Shown piece after piece: positions 41,766-51,331 of a stretch of DNA of 64,000 nt. Below the pieces are notes generated by a model. It was not told the DNA's origin, ran no database searches, and saw only the letters and a list, made by a program, of their open reading frames with translations. Both the position numbers and the translations under genes were made by a program. The stretch lies in assembly GCA_910589145.1 (NCBI GenBank), contig CAJUSD010000002.1, positions 62,001 to 126,000 of the forward strand, given 5' to 3'. Source of the stretch: an uncultured Oscillospiraceae bacterium. GTDB taxonomy: Bacteria > Bacillota > Clostridia > Oscillospirales > Ruminococcaceae. The number at the start of each line of letters is the position of its first letter. Position 1 is the stretch's first letter.

Positions 41766-43343
41766 TTACTCCTCCTCCTTCAGCATGGTACGGATAAGAC
41801 CAGCGGTAATTTCAGGATTCTGTTTGGCAAACTCCCGAATTTCGTTGGTAATTGCGCTTTCCTTATCTTTCTCCTGAGCGGATTCACGAAGCTGCTGCTT
41901 GAGCTTTTCGATTTCCTCCATCTGGGTATCCTTGATAGTCTGGCTGGCAGCTTCTTCTTCCGCCTTGCGTTTTTTAGCCCTGTTGCGCAGCAGGACAACA
42001 ACTACAACAACTACAAGGATCAGGAGCAGCAAGCCCAAGGCGACAATCGCAAACAAAGTGGTTGGGCTGAGCCCTTCAGTTGGCTGAGGCTGGGTATTTA
42101 CCGGTTCCTCGTCGCTGGGACGGGAAATGGTGTAATTCTTAACGGAAATAGATTCCTTACGGATATTGACCGCTTTGGAGACCATATCCTTGATATCGTC
42201 CTCTTTCTCAGCGGTAAAGTCCGGCTCGTTGATGACTACAGAAACACTTGCATCCTTGAGAACTGCCTCGCCTTTTTCAATCTGGGTATCAATCCAGCTT
42301 ACATCCCAATCAATGTTGCGGCTGTAAGATGTAACCTGGCTGCCTCCCTCCCCGGTTTGGTTGGGGTATGTAGGAACATCGGTATTGTTTTCCTCCCCTA
42401 CAAGTCCCTCCATGGGGGCGGAGCCGCTGATGCCATACTGTTCATCCAGATGGACTTTAACACCGTTGCCGTCATCCCCGGGAACAAGCTGGTGCTGCTG
42501 GGTAATCATCTTGTCATAGTCCAGTGTTACCCAAGCAACTACATGAACTCCATCGTCTCCATAGATAGGAGTCAGGAGGCGTTTAATATTGGTTTCAATA
42601 TTCAGTTTAATTTTGTTTTCATATTCCAGTCTGCGGTCATCCAGCCCGCCAATCACTGGATCTTCATCGGTAATCTCAATACCGGTTTTTGCGTCAATCA
42701 GTTTAACATTTTCCAGCTTCATCTGGGGCTGTGTAGAAAATGCAATCAGGTTTCGGATACCGGCCGCCTGTTCAGGGCTCATTTCGTATCCGTCTTCCAT
42801 AGTAATGGTAACGCTTGCAGAACTTTCCCCTTTGTTCTCATCCCATACATATCCAGTATTATCAGCAATTGCCACATTGGCAATTGCACTTTTAACTCCT
42901 GTAATAGAAGTCAAGGTTGATTGTATCCGATCTTGGAGAGAAAAAACATAAATCTGTTTTTTCTCACTCTCAGTACGGGTAAAGCCAGTATTATTGAGGT
43001 AAATGTCATAGGTTGGAGCTGTCTGGGGGTACCCTTGGCCTGCCAATGTAACCAGCAGCTGTCCCTGCTGTTCTGCGGGAACAAGAATAATACCATTGGA
43101 ATTTACCCTGGAAGCAACGCCTAAATCAGTAAGAGCGCCGCAGACTGCCGCAGTTTCCACAGTGGAAAGCTTAGGATAAAGTGCAACCATCTGTTTTGCA
43201 GTAGTATTCAAATACACAGCTAAAGCCGCCGAGGCGAGGATAATCAGCACGGCAGCGGAGATAATCAATTTTTTCGTTTTAGAGGCTAACTTAGCCCAAA
43301 ACTCTTTTAAGTTCTTAAACGCCTTTGCAATTTGTTCTTTCAT
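41766..43343 (-). CDS. fliF: Flagellar MS-ring protein FliF
   Basis: A 525-residue MS-ring protein. It has an N-terminal membrane helix (LIISAAVLIILASAALAVYL), two ring-building motifs (about 45-230), and a variable Gly-rich segment with GGSQVTSYSRNIDWDVS. A second membrane helix (FAIVALGLLLLILVVVVVVV, about 435) leads to a cytoplasmic FliG-binding tail (AKQNPEITAGLIRTML). Confidence 0.96.
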   Translation of the reverse strand: MKEQIAKAFKNLKEFWAKLASKTKKLIISAAVLIILASAALAVYLNTTAKQMVALYPKLSTVETAAVCGALTDLGVASRVNSNGIILVPAEQQGQLLVTLAGQGYPQTAPTYDIYLNNTGFTRTESEKKQIYVFSLQDRIQSTLTSITGVKSAIANVAIADNTGYVWDENKGESSASVTITMEDGYEMSPEQAAGIRNLIAFSTQPQMKLENVKLIDAKTGIEITDEDPVIGGLDDRRLEYENKIKLNIETNIKRLLTPIYGDDGVHVVAWVTLDYDKMITQQHQLVPGDDGNGVKVHLDEQYGISGSAPMEGLVGEENNTDVPTYPNQTGEGGSQVTSYSRNIDWDVSWIDTQIEKGEAVLKDASVSVVINEPDFTAEKEDDIKDMVSKAVNIRKESISVKNYTISRPSDEEPVNTQPQPTEGLSPTTLFAIVALGLLLLILVVVVVVVLLRNRAKKRKAEEEAASQTIKDTQMEEIEKLKQQLRESAQEKDKESAITNEIREFAKQNPEITAGLIRTMLKEEE

Positions 43344-43451
43344 CCGCCCACATCTTCCTTAATTATTCCCTATCTGCATTTATATTGGAGTCCTTCCAAA
43401 ATGGGGGGCCAGAGAAAGCCAAGAGACGGGTTTCAAAGACCTCCCCCCGAC

Positions 43452-43467
43452 TCTGTCAGCTGACAGA
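43452..43467. repeat. 16-bp perfect palindrome between fliF and fliE
   Basis: TCTGTCAGCTGACAGA is its own reverse complement. It lies in the 131-bp gap between fliE and fliF. No T-run follows on the minus strand, so its role is unclear. Confidence 0.5.
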
Positions 43468-43474
43468 ACGGTTT

Positions 43475-43780
43475 TTATATCTGCATCTGAAGGATTTCTT
43501 TATAAGCGCTCACTGCCCTGGAGGCAAGCTGAACTGTCAATTCCATTGCTGCAGTCGCTTGGGCGGAATGAATCATAACGCTTGCAATATCGTCAGTATT
43601 GCCCATTGCGAGGTCATATGCATCTTGATTAGAGATCCGTTGGGTCTCCCACATCTGTTCCATAGACTCCTGAAGAATATCTGCAAAGGGAAGCCCAGCA
43701 AGACCCTGCGTCTCCGTAGAGGCAGCACCCTGCTTTTCAAACAAGGGAGCTGTTTGAGAAACCGGCACAATCTGAATCAT
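43475..43780 (-). CDS. fliE: Basal-body protein FliE
   Basis: A 101-residue junction protein between MS-ring and rod. The C-terminal FliE helix is ASVMIHSAQATAAMELTVQL, then RAVSAYKEILQMQI. It is the first gene of the long fla/che operon. AAGGAG precedes the ATG. A ~517-nt leader separates it from a consensus promoter. Confidence 0.93.
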   Translation of the reverse strand: MIQIVPVSQTAPLFEKQGAASTETQGLAGLPFADILQESMEQMWETQRISNQDAYDLAMGNTDDIASVMIHSAQATAAMELTVQLASRAVSAYKEILQMQI

Positions 43781-44297
43781 TTTTAAAATCTCCTTATGAC
43801 AATTTTTCTTTCAATGATTGGCTGCGGGGATGTATTATAATTGGATTTAAGGTATTTGCTGCAAATTTGATGGTAAACCGCCAATAGTTCTTTAATTCTC
43901 TTTTCTTTATTTATCTTACGACAATTATCTAATGTTTTCAAGTGGTAAATGGTAAAATTTTGAAAAAAAGCGAAAAAAAACTATACTATTTATTGGCATA
44001 TTATCCAAAACTATGGAAAAATATGGAATCTAATAAAAACCATAACTCCAATGTAAAATCCAGGCCCTCCCAAACCAACCGTAACCGGTTCATTATATGA
44101 CGTTTAGGGGGTCTGATAGACCAAACAAACTACCTCTGGAGAACTAAAACAATAGGGTCCCTAAAGACAAAGGTCGCCATACCGTTACAATGTGATGACC
44201 TATCCGCCAGAATTCACCGCGATCTGTTAAAAATCAAGACAAAAAAACGCGAACCAGACAGTGCAGAGTAGAGATATAGAGTAAAATCAAGTTTCCT
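43781..44297 (-). ncRNA. Long structured 5' leader of the fla/che operon
   Basis: About 517 bases between the predicted transcription start (about 44297) and the fliE start, with no supported ORF. A nested structure spans 44103-44165: an outer TTTAGGG/CCCTAAA stem and an inner GGTCT-gat-AGACC hairpin. Another hairpin is AACCG-TAAC-CGGTT at 44077-44090. A T8 run (minus strand) lies near 43970, about 190 bases before fliE. A second possible -10 (minus-strand TATAAT, 43834-43839) sits just upstream of fliE. I do not recognise a c-di-GMP riboswitch consensus. It may be a regulatory leader or carry a separate small RNA. Confidence 0.5.
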
Positions 44298-44303
44298 ATT
44301 ATA

Positions 44304-44332
44304 ATTATATTATTCTCTATGAATTTTGTCAA
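44304..44332 (-). promoter_or_regulatory. Perfect consensus sigma-A promoter of the fla/che operon
   Basis: On the minus strand: TTGACA (44332-44327), a 17-base spacer and TATAAT (44309-44304). Both boxes match the consensus exactly. It lies about 90 bases after the flgC terminator and points toward fliE. It is the best-matching promoter in the window. Confidence 0.88.
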
Positions 44333-44423
44333 TAAAGATAGGGACAATTATTGCAGAACTAGGGTCCAATTTACCCCTTTATAAACAATATTTGGGGGAT
44401 TCACTAAAAAGCAGTAGTTTTTG

Positions 44424-44458
44424 TCAAAAAAGCCGGACCCTTTGCACAGGGCCCGGCT
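44424..44458 (-). terminator. Terminator after flgC
   Basis: On the minus strand AGCCGGGCCCT and AGGGTCCGGCT form an 11-bp stem (plus-strand 44431-44458, one mismatch) followed by TTTTTTG. It starts about 30 bases past the flgC stop and separates the surface-protein/sortase/flgBC unit from the fliE operon. Confidence 0.88.
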
Positions 44459-44489
44459 AAAAACTCTATTGGGTTAAACCAGAATTCAA

Positions 44490-44930
44490 TTATTTTCCAA
44501 TTTCCAAAGCTTTCATAGCTAGAGATTTTACCACAGACAACGCTGTGATATTTGCATCATAGGCACGGGAGGCGGCCATAAGGTCAATCATTTCCTCTGT
44601 GGTATTGACATTGGGGTACATTACATACCCTTCCTCATTTGCATCAGGATGTGATGGATCGTAAACCGGAATAAAGTCCTTATCGCTGGCGACAATCTGG
44701 GTTACACGGACGCCGCCTTGAGGGGCAGCGTCTTTATCCAGCTCCCCTTGGAGAACCTGTTGGAAATTCATATTACGTTCCTGGAAAACAACCTGCTTTC
44801 TGCGGTATGGTTCACCGTTGGCTGTGCGGGTAGTTTGGGCATTTGCAAAGTTCTGCAAAATAATATCGCTGCGGAACCGTTCAGCGGTCAGCGCAGATCC
44901 GACAATATTTAAAGAATTTAAAAAGGCCAT
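44490..44930 (-). CDS. flgC: Flagellar proximal rod protein FlgC
   Basis: A 146-residue rod protein. The N-terminal motif is variant (FRSDIILQNFANAQTTRTAN). HPDANEEGYVMYPNVNTTEE and the C-terminal LMAASRAYDANITALSVVKS are typical of FlgC. AGGAGG precedes the ATG, 24 bases after flgB. Last gene of its operon. Confidence 0.95.
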   Translation of the reverse strand: MAFLNSLNIVGSALTAERFRSDIILQNFANAQTTRTANGEPYRRKQVVFQERNMNFQQVLQGELDKDAAPQGGVRVTQIVASDKDFIPVYDPSHPDANEEGYVMYPNVNTTEEMIDLMAASRAYDANITALSVVKSLAMKALEIGK

Positions 44931-44954
44931 GGAAAAAACCTCCTGTCAGTCAAA

Positions 44955-45311
44955 TTATTTAAACGCCTGGCCTACAATATAGCGGAAATCACTGATCCTC
45001 CCGCCAATCTTCTGGTAAAGGGCCATGGTCTGGAAATACGAACCAACAAGTTCAATATTTTCCTGGTCAATATCAACGTTGTTGCCGTCAGGCCGGGATT
45101 CCGTATAGCGATCCTCTTCCACCAGGGCCTTAAAATCATACCTGCCGGAATTACCCTGCCGGGCCTGTTCCAGAATATTATCAAAGCTGACATTTTTTGT
45201 TTTAAAACCAGGAGTTTCAACATTGGCGATATTATGGATAATTGCATCCTGCTGCAGTTTCAGCCCTTTCAGGCTGCTTTCCATCGCACGGAAGGAAAGG
45301 TCGTTGAACAT
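44955..45311 (-). CDS. flgB: Flagellar proximal rod protein FlgB
   Basis: A 118-residue rod protein with the rod motif DAIIHNIANVETPGFKTKNV and the FlgB tail (YFQTMALYQKIGGRISDFRY). The start is 19 bases after the sortase stop and has its own AGGAGG, so it is very likely co-transcribed with the sortase and surface protein. Confidence 0.95.
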   Translation of the reverse strand: MFNDLSFRAMESSLKGLKLQQDAIIHNIANVETPGFKTKNVSFDNILEQARQGNSGRYDFKALVEEDRYTESRPDGNNVDIDQENIELVGSYFQTMALYQKIGGRISDFRYIVGQAFK

Positions 45312-45330
45312 GGAAAAAACCTCCTAAAAA

Positions 45331-46209
45331 TCATTTCGTTAAATCAGGCTGTATTGGATTAGGGTTCTCCTCCAACTGGGAAATACTAACCGGGGACTCC
45401 CCATCATCCAATAACTTTGCCATTACAACATAGCGGACTTTCTCCTGATCCTCTTTTCCGTACTTTACAGTACAGGTAACAAGGGTCAAAATCTTGTCGT
45501 CCTGCCCAACCTCAACGCCATAGTTGTAAATGGAACGGGCCTTTGCATCGTTGGCAAGCTGCACAAGGGCGGTACCGCTTGGATCGGCACGGGTAAAGTC
45601 AAGGTCTAGATCAGTATAAAAGACCGCAAAAATCTGCCATTTCATGGATTCATAAGGGGTCGAGAAATAGATTAGAGGGTGTCTGCGGGCAAAGTCCTGA
45701 TCTTCGTACTTGAAAAGCTGGGAAAACCGCCGCCCATCAGGCTGGTCTTCGGACTGGCTCACATCGCTGTGGCCATAAATGACTGTGTTGGCGGAAAGTT
45801 CCTCCCTGGTGCCGAAATTGCAGGTATAATCTGCAAAATATGCCCCAAAGATATCCTGCTCTCCTCTTTCATTGATGTTGAGATAGTAGGCGTTATTATC
45901 CGCCTGAAGCACACTGTTGCTGATTTTCGTATCAGGGATGTTAATCCATCCAACTGTGTCTTTATTTTGGGTTTTCTCATGGTCAAGAGCACTTAAAATA
46001 TCAGAAGTCGTTTCGACAGGCTTCATATCGTTGATTTTAACAGAGGCCTGTGAAGATGTAGAAGAACCAGAGGAACTTGGGGAGGCGCTCACAGGGAGCG
46101 CCTGACCCACGTTGTTGGGTTTTGCGATATCTGAATAGATAATATATCCCAAAACTCCGATAACAGAAACAAACACAAGGGCCAAAAGCCCAATCAAGAC
46201 TTTTTTCAT
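45331..46209 (-). CDS. Sortase, class B-like
   Basis: A 292-residue membrane-anchored cysteine transpeptidase. The N-terminal hydrophobic anchor (about 4-25) is followed by a Ser-rich spacer. The catalytic domain has VGWINIPDTKISNSVLQ, His147 (VIYGHSDV), Cys246 (LTLVTCTVKYG) and Arg259 (KVRYVVMAKL). The order and spacing fit class B best. It starts 15 bases after the surface-protein stop, with AAGGAGG overlapping that stop, so the surface protein is its likely substrate. Next downstream is flgB. Confidence 0.9.
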   Translation of the reverse strand: MKKVLIGLLALVFVSVIGVLGYIIYSDIAKPNNVGQALPVSASPSSSGSSTSSQASVKINDMKPVETTSDILSALDHEKTQNKDTVGWINIPDTKISNSVLQADNNAYYLNINERGEQDIFGAYFADYTCNFGTREELSANTVIYGHSDVSQSEDQPDGRRFSQLFKYEDQDFARRHPLIYFSTPYESMKWQIFAVFYTDLDLDFTRADPSGTALVQLANDAKARSIYNYGVEVGQDDKILTLVTCTVKYGKEDQEKVRYVVMAKLLDDGESPVSISQLEENPNPIQPDLTK

Positions 46210-46224
46210 CAGGGGAAAACCTCC

Positions 46225-49200
46225 TTAGTCAGCGGAAGCGCCGGTATTGGGAATCAGTTTCTTGTCAATCGCTTCTGCGCCGAGGTCTTTGTCGTTGTAT
46301 GGGCTGAGGGTTTCAATCACGGTATCGGTACTCACATCATTCGCACCAATTAGTTTCTGGTCGGAAATGATGTAAGTAGAAAGATGGTCGATAATCAGTG
46401 AGAAGGTTCCCTTGGAATTGGTATTGACAGTGCCGTAATAATCCACCCGCTGCCGCTCCTCATTGTAGTAGTTCCAGTAGAAATTGGAATTGCGGTATTT
46501 GCTGCCCAGGCTCAAGGTAAGGACAGCAGGGCCGGGGAGCTGCCCATGGTGGTCAAAGTAGACAAAAACAAGGTTGGCATCGCTGTTGCCCGCATGAGAA
46601 TAAATCTCATCGCTGATTTCCACCTCCAGAGGAGAGCGGAAGCTCATGCCGAACGTATAAATTTCCGTGCTGGGGATAACCTTGTCAATGTCGCTTGCAT
46701 CAAACTGGAGCGAGTAGTCATTGCCCTGGAAGATAATCTTCTTATCAGGATAATTTTTCAGCTCCTCAAACACATCACGGTGGATACGGGGGTATTTGGT
46801 TACGTCAACAATGATAACGTCAGGGGCATTCTCATAGTCGATATCCTCGGCATGGAGCGGCGTCAGCCTGCCCATGTTTTCCTCGTCATTGCGGTAAATG
46901 GTAACTGTATAGGTTTTCTTTTTGGATTCGTCCGGGGCAGTGACTTCAATTGTAAACTTGTTTTCCCCGTCTTGAATAGAAGAAGCGTAGTTTCCATCTT
47001 CATCGCCTATCTCTTGACTTCCGCGGAAGACCTTCATTTCTGCCATGCTGTCAGCAGGGGTCGGGAACAGTTTAACAGCATAGGTTTCTTCATCTACCGA
47101 AATGTCATATTCAGTGACAGATGGATCAAACTCTATTGGCCTGCGGACACCGGGCTCAATATCTAAGCTGGACAGGTCTGCGTTGCTGGTTTTGTTAATC
47201 AAATTTGGATTGGTGAAGCGGATGTTATATTCCTTCTTTGTTTCTCCGTCCTGTGCGGTGACAACAATCTTAACTGTTTGGCGGACAGTAATAATATGGA
47301 TTAATTCACTGGGCTGACCGCTTTCAACACGTTTGCCGTCAACTTCAATTTTGGCTCCTGGATGATTAGCAGTTGGAATAATAATGACTCCCTCCGCGCC
47401 TTCGGCAACATTGGCGGAGTAATCGGTACGCATAGGGGCGAACACCGGTTTAAAATCAGTTGTATTCTGGGTTTCCAACTTAATCAACAGAGCATCGGTA
47501 CTTGGTGCGCCGCGGACAATCGTAAGGGTATATACATTTGGTTCCTGGTCGTCCGGGAATTTCTCCGGCTCCAGGTAGCTTTCCGGGTAAACTTCGATTT
47601 TTATTTCTGTCCGGGGTGATTCCTTATAATCGGTCAGCTTAACCGGAGAGCTGGTAGTTCCATTGTCAATCTTTTTGTCGTTCACAGTAAGCTTATATAT
47701 AAGCGGGTCGGTAGCGGTGGGTGTTACCTGAACGGCAGTAACTTCATAAGGGACATTAATGGTATATTCGTTCTGCTCCGGGTCAAAATCCAGGTCAAGT
47801 TCCGGCGATTCAATATGATTCCCGTCCTGGTCAGCCAGAACAATAGATTCCAAGGTATTGATTCTGCTTGGCGGAGCGCGGTAAATGTGGAGAGGATATT
47901 TTATAACTTTCTGTATATATTCCTGATACGTATACGTAGCCTCTCCCAAAATCGGATCGTTTGCCCCCTGGGGCCGCTCCCAGACAACAGGCGGGAAGGT
48001 ACTTTCGGGCCAAACTTCCACTTCAAAAGTATGGTAGGTGCCTTCCTGGTTATCCTCATCAAAGAAAATGGGAGTAAAGGCGTTAGTAGGGCTGTTGGCA
48101 GGAATACGTACCCAGCCTTTTCCGCCGTCCTCAGGTTTTCCAAACATAGAGGAACCGTCAATTACAAAGTCCCTTTCCTCATCTGCACGGGGAATATCCC
48201 GAAGGATAACAGTTGAACCACTGTCATCAGCTTGGGCGCGGATTTTAATCCTGCTGGCAGAATAGGGAATTTCTACATCGTAGTAATCCCCCTGATCCAT
48301 ATCTTTATGGAAAGCAGGTTTATACTCTATAACTGCATCGTCATTTTTTCCATCCAGGACTTCAAGGCTTTGCAAGGTATTTACCTCGCTGGGGTCAGCA
48401 CGATGAATATGTATGGTATATTCTGTTGAGCTTACCCCATCTTCTGCTAATGTTTTGATATGAAAATCCATCTTTCTTGTTGTAGCTGGTTCATCTGGAT
48501 GAGCTGCATCATATGCTTTACACCCTTCAATGATATTAAGCCAGACTGCCTCTGTAAAGATACCGTTTTTCTCCAAAGCAGGGGTAAATTCAGTTTTGTC
48601 CCTTTGGGCATTCGGATCAGTTAGTTCATAGGCAATTTCCGCCCTCTGAACTTTAAAGGGAATCTCCACAGTATATTCAAAAACATTCTGTTGAATACCA
48701 TTAAAGAGGACATTCCCTTCCGGGTCGGTCATTGTCAAAGATTTCAGGGTCGCGTCAACACCCATTGGTTTCCTCAAAATATTCAGCTTATAAGTCTGTG
48801 TAGAAGTGTCCTCTGCTGTTACTACAATTTCCACCTGTACAAGCTTATTTTCTATCAGCGGAACTTCCGGGGAGCGCCGCCCGTTTATTAGAAAGAAACC
48901 ATCTGCGTCCTTATTATTTTTCCAGTTTTCATTAAGTACTTTTTTATTTTCGTCATCATCTATCCCTATAATATTGATCTGTATCCTGTCTTTGGCATGG
49001 GGTTCGTTGCGGTTCGGGGTAAAATCGATAGCAGTATACTCATAGGGAAGTTCTAAATTATATTCTGTTGTAGCTGGGTCAAAGCCTATGTCAATTTCCG
49101 GCCAAAATGCCCTTAGCAAAGAGCTGCTTTTTTCAGTTTTGCCCCGAACTACTAAAGTTCGGAGGGTTGCATCATTGCTGGGGGAATCATCCTTAACCGT

Positions 49201-51036
49201 GATGCGAAAATCCGGCGGCTGGTTAATGGCCTTAACCGGTTGGCCATTGCTGTCTGGAACGTAAAAGGTCGCCCTGAGAGTTACAGTCTGTTCGGTACGA
49301 ACCCCGGTTTTCACTGGGGTAAAGATCAAGCTGACTGCACCTTCTGTGCTGGGGGTATTTGCACGCGGATTTTCAATCTGATTGCCGAAAGTATAGTCAT
49401 TCAAAGCAGCACCGCTTTCAATACCCTGCGTCTGCATGGTAATAAGATTAGGATCGCCGCTGACGCACTCTACAATTGCATAGGAGGAAGCCCCTCCATC
49501 CTTACCCATATTCAACTGAATCTGGTATTTGGAAGGTTCTGCGGGAATAGGTGTTCCTGCAACAGTTCCATCATATGCGTTAAGAAGAATACGTTCAGGC
49601 ATATTATCTAAATTAACACTTTTTTCAACTACCGTTCTAACAGAACTGTCATTTGGATCCTCTTCTGTAATCCATTGTTTAATAGGCTTTAGAGAAGCTG
49701 GTTCACCAGTGCCCTTGATAATAACAGGGATCGCTACTTCCTCTCCAACAGGGTCTACAGTTTTATCACTGGTTCGACAACGTATTTTTGCTCTTAGCTC
49801 GCCGTCTAAATCATGATACAATGGATTAATTGTTACCGTCTGCCAGCCATTTGGCTGGCTGGCAAAAATAACAGCTCCTTGTAATTGTTCGTCACTGTAT
49901 TCGACTTTATGATCGCTGTCATCCTGCCTGGTTCCTTTTGGCTTCCAGTACCATTCCAAATAAAAGTCAGTATTATAACGGCGGGTAGAATATTCAACCT
50001 GAAAGTTATTACGAATAAAGGTCAAAGTGTCACCCTCAGCCAACCGGATAAACGGGCCTGACTGATCTTCGCCTGTCTGACGTTCAATATCCTGTTTAAT
50101 ATCTGCTGCTGCTGCTTGTGGAGTATAAACAGACAGGATAATGTCATTGGAACGGGATTTATTAACGGTAAAGGTAAACTTGCTGCCTTTCTGAATATAG
50201 CGGTTTCCCTGAGGAGCATCCTCTGCATTTTTTAATGGCTGTCCTTTTTCGTCCAAAGTATAATAAGAATATGGGGTAAAGGTAATAGTACATGGCCTTA
50301 CATCAGTACCAGGCGCACCTGTAAGTGTAACAGATATACTATCTGTATCGCTTTGTCGAACCCCTTCAACAGTAGCAATTTCATAATCTTTAAAGACATT
50401 AGTTCGAGTATCATCTTTAATAACATCAAAAGATGGACCTTCATTAGCGGTTTCAGTTTTACTACATTCTATTGTAATAGTGCTAGTTTCAAACACAGTC
50501 AATTCTGAAACTGTAAATTTGGAGTTAATAGGAGACATAAAACGTTGCTTTAGTTCTATTGGATTATTATCGGCATCCACTTCCCAATATGTTTCCCAAC
50601 CTTTCTCAACAACACTGCCTTCCTTAAGAATCGCATCATATGCGCCGCTGATACTTAAATTTACTCTTCCTGCCTCTCCTGCTTCTCCTGGCGTAAATCC
50701 GGCAATAGAAAATTTATCTGTAATATTTATAGATTTTACTGTATCTCCAGTAACATTAATGCCCTGTGCGTTTGGATTACCATAATCAACACCTGTAATT
50801 TTCAAACCATTATTACTGTCATTTTTTTGAATATATCCGTTAGGCTTACGGACATTAACATCAACTGCGCCGCCAGTAACAATTGAATTTGTTCTTGGAT
50901 CGTCAGAATTTGCAAACGTAACATAAACATCATACTCATCCCCATCCGCCGCAAAAGCGGACATAAGCGGGGAAACTGCCTGCCCCGCCAACATAATCGC
51001 GGCCAACCCAGCCGCAACAGTTTTCTTAAAACGCAT
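46225..51036 (-). CDS. Giant secreted surface protein with cadherin-like beta-sandwich repeats
   Basis: A 1603-residue secreted protein. I start it at ATG 51036, where a signal peptide begins (MRFKKTVAAGLAAIMLAGQA, cleavage after AFAA). Residues about 30-620 are beta-rich and unassigned. Residues about 622-1385 hold six diverged cadherin-like beta-sandwich repeats (starts near 622, 760, 888, 1062, 1181, 1287) with DATLxxL openings and VTAEDTSTQTYKLNI-type ends. The last ~215 residues are a separate domain ending in LIPNTGASAD. PNTG resembles a sortase site, but the membrane helix and basic tail that normally follow are missing. First gene of the operon with sortase, flgB and flgC. Confidence 0.85.
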   Translation of the reverse strand: MRFKKTVAAGLAAIMLAGQAVSPLMSAFAADGDEYDVYVTFANSDDPRTNSIVTGGAVDVNVRKPNGYIQKNDSNNGLKITGVDYGNPNAQGINVTGDTVKSINITDKFSIAGFTPGEAGEAGRVNLSISGAYDAILKEGSVVEKGWETYWEVDADNNPIELKQRFMSPINSKFTVSELTVFETSTITIECSKTETANEGPSFDVIKDDTRTNVFKDYEIATVEGVRQSDTDSISVTLTGAPGTDVRPCTITFTPYSYYTLDEKGQPLKNAEDAPQGNRYIQKGSKFTFTVNKSRSNDIILSVYTPQAAAADIKQDIERQTGEDQSGPFIRLAEGDTLTFIRNNFQVEYSTRRYNTDFYLEWYWKPKGTRQDDSDHKVEYSDEQLQGAVIFASQPNGWQTVTINPLYHDLDGELRAKIRCRTSDKTVDPVGEEVAIPVIIKGTGEPASLKPIKQWITEEDPNDSSVRTVVEKSVNLDNMPERILLNAYDGTVAGTPIPAEPSKYQIQLNMGKDGGASSYAIVECVSGDPNLITMQTQGIESGAALNDYTFGNQIENPRANTPSTEGAVSLIFTPVKTGVRTEQTVTLRATFYVPDSNGQPVKAINQPPDFRITVKDDSPSNDATLRTLVVRGKTEKSSSLLRAFWPEIDIGFDPATTEYNLELPYEYTAIDFTPNRNEPHAKDRIQINIIGIDDDENKKVLNENWKNNKDADGFFLINGRRSPEVPLIENKLVQVEIVVTAEDTSTQTYKLNILRKPMGVDATLKSLTMTDPEGNVLFNGIQQNVFEYTVEIPFKVQRAEIAYELTDPNAQRDKTEFTPALEKNGIFTEAVWLNIIEGCKAYDAAHPDEPATTRKMDFHIKTLAEDGVSSTEYTIHIHRADPSEVNTLQSLEVLDGKNDDAVIEYKPAFHKDMDQGDYYDVEIPYSASRIKIRAQADDSGSTVILRDIPRADEERDFVIDGSSMFGKPEDGGKGWVRIPANSPTNAFTPIFFDEDNQEGTYHTFEVEVWPESTFPPVVWERPQGANDPILGEATYTYQEYIQKVIKYPLHIYRAPPSRINTLESIVLADQDGNHIESPELDLDFDPEQNEYTINVPYEVTAVQVTPTATDPLIYKLTVNDKKIDNGTTSSPVKLTDYKESPRTEIKIEVYPESYLEPEKFPDDQEPNVYTLTIVRGAPSTDALLIKLETQNTTDFKPVFAPMRTDYSANVAEGAEGVIIIPTANHPGAKIEVDGKRVESGQPSELIHIITVRQTVKIVVTAQDGETKKEYNIRFTNPNLINKTSNADLSSLDIEPGVRRPIEFDPSVTEYDISVDEETYAVKLFPTPADSMAEMKVFRGSQEIGDEDGNYASSIQDGENKFTIEVTAPDESKKKTYTVTIYRNDEENMGRLTPLHAEDIDYENAPDVIIVDVTKYPRIHRDVFEELKNYPDKKIIFQGNDYSLQFDASDIDKVIPSTEIYTFGMSFRSPLEVEISDEIYSHAGNSDANLVFVYFDHHGQLPGPAVLTLSLGSKYRNSNFYWNYYNEERQRVDYYGTVNTNSKGTFSLIIDHLSTYIISDQKLIGANDVSTDTVIETLSPYNDKDLGAEAIDKKLIPNTGASAD

Positions 51037-51135
51037 ATAACACACATCCTTGTCATAGGTTGTAGGTAACAAAAAGATGAATTACAGTCACAAAAAGTAT
51101 TGTCAGGCAATAAAGCCCACAACTATCCACATAAA

Positions 51136-51143
51136 TAATCGGC
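51136..51143 (-). promoter_or_regulatory. Possible sigma-28 -10 box before the surface-protein gene
   Basis: The minus strand reads GCCGATTA, seven of eight bases of the sigma-28 -10 box GCCGATAA, 100 bases before the surface-protein start. The -35 position (TTTC in place of TAAA) is poor. This is a weak candidate only. If real, it would tie this operon to flagellar regulation. Confidence 0.3.
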
Positions 51144-51331
51144 AGAAAAACCGAAAACGAAAGGGGCAGACAAAAAAGTTTACAAAAAGCTGTTTTTTTC
51201 AACAGTGTGAGCTATGAGACAGCAGATTACAGCTTGTATCTTTGAATCATTTACTGCGGAAATCCTTTTCCCGCTTTGCGCGCTTCATCTCTGTTATCAG
51301 CATAAGCTTTCCCTGACATTTCTCCCCCAAG

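Noticed and set aside
43781..44297. c-di-GMP riboswitch, 6S RNA, tmRNA or RNase P in the fliE leader
   Set aside because: None of the conserved sequence blocks I know for these RNAs is present. Only an unassigned structured leader can be supported.
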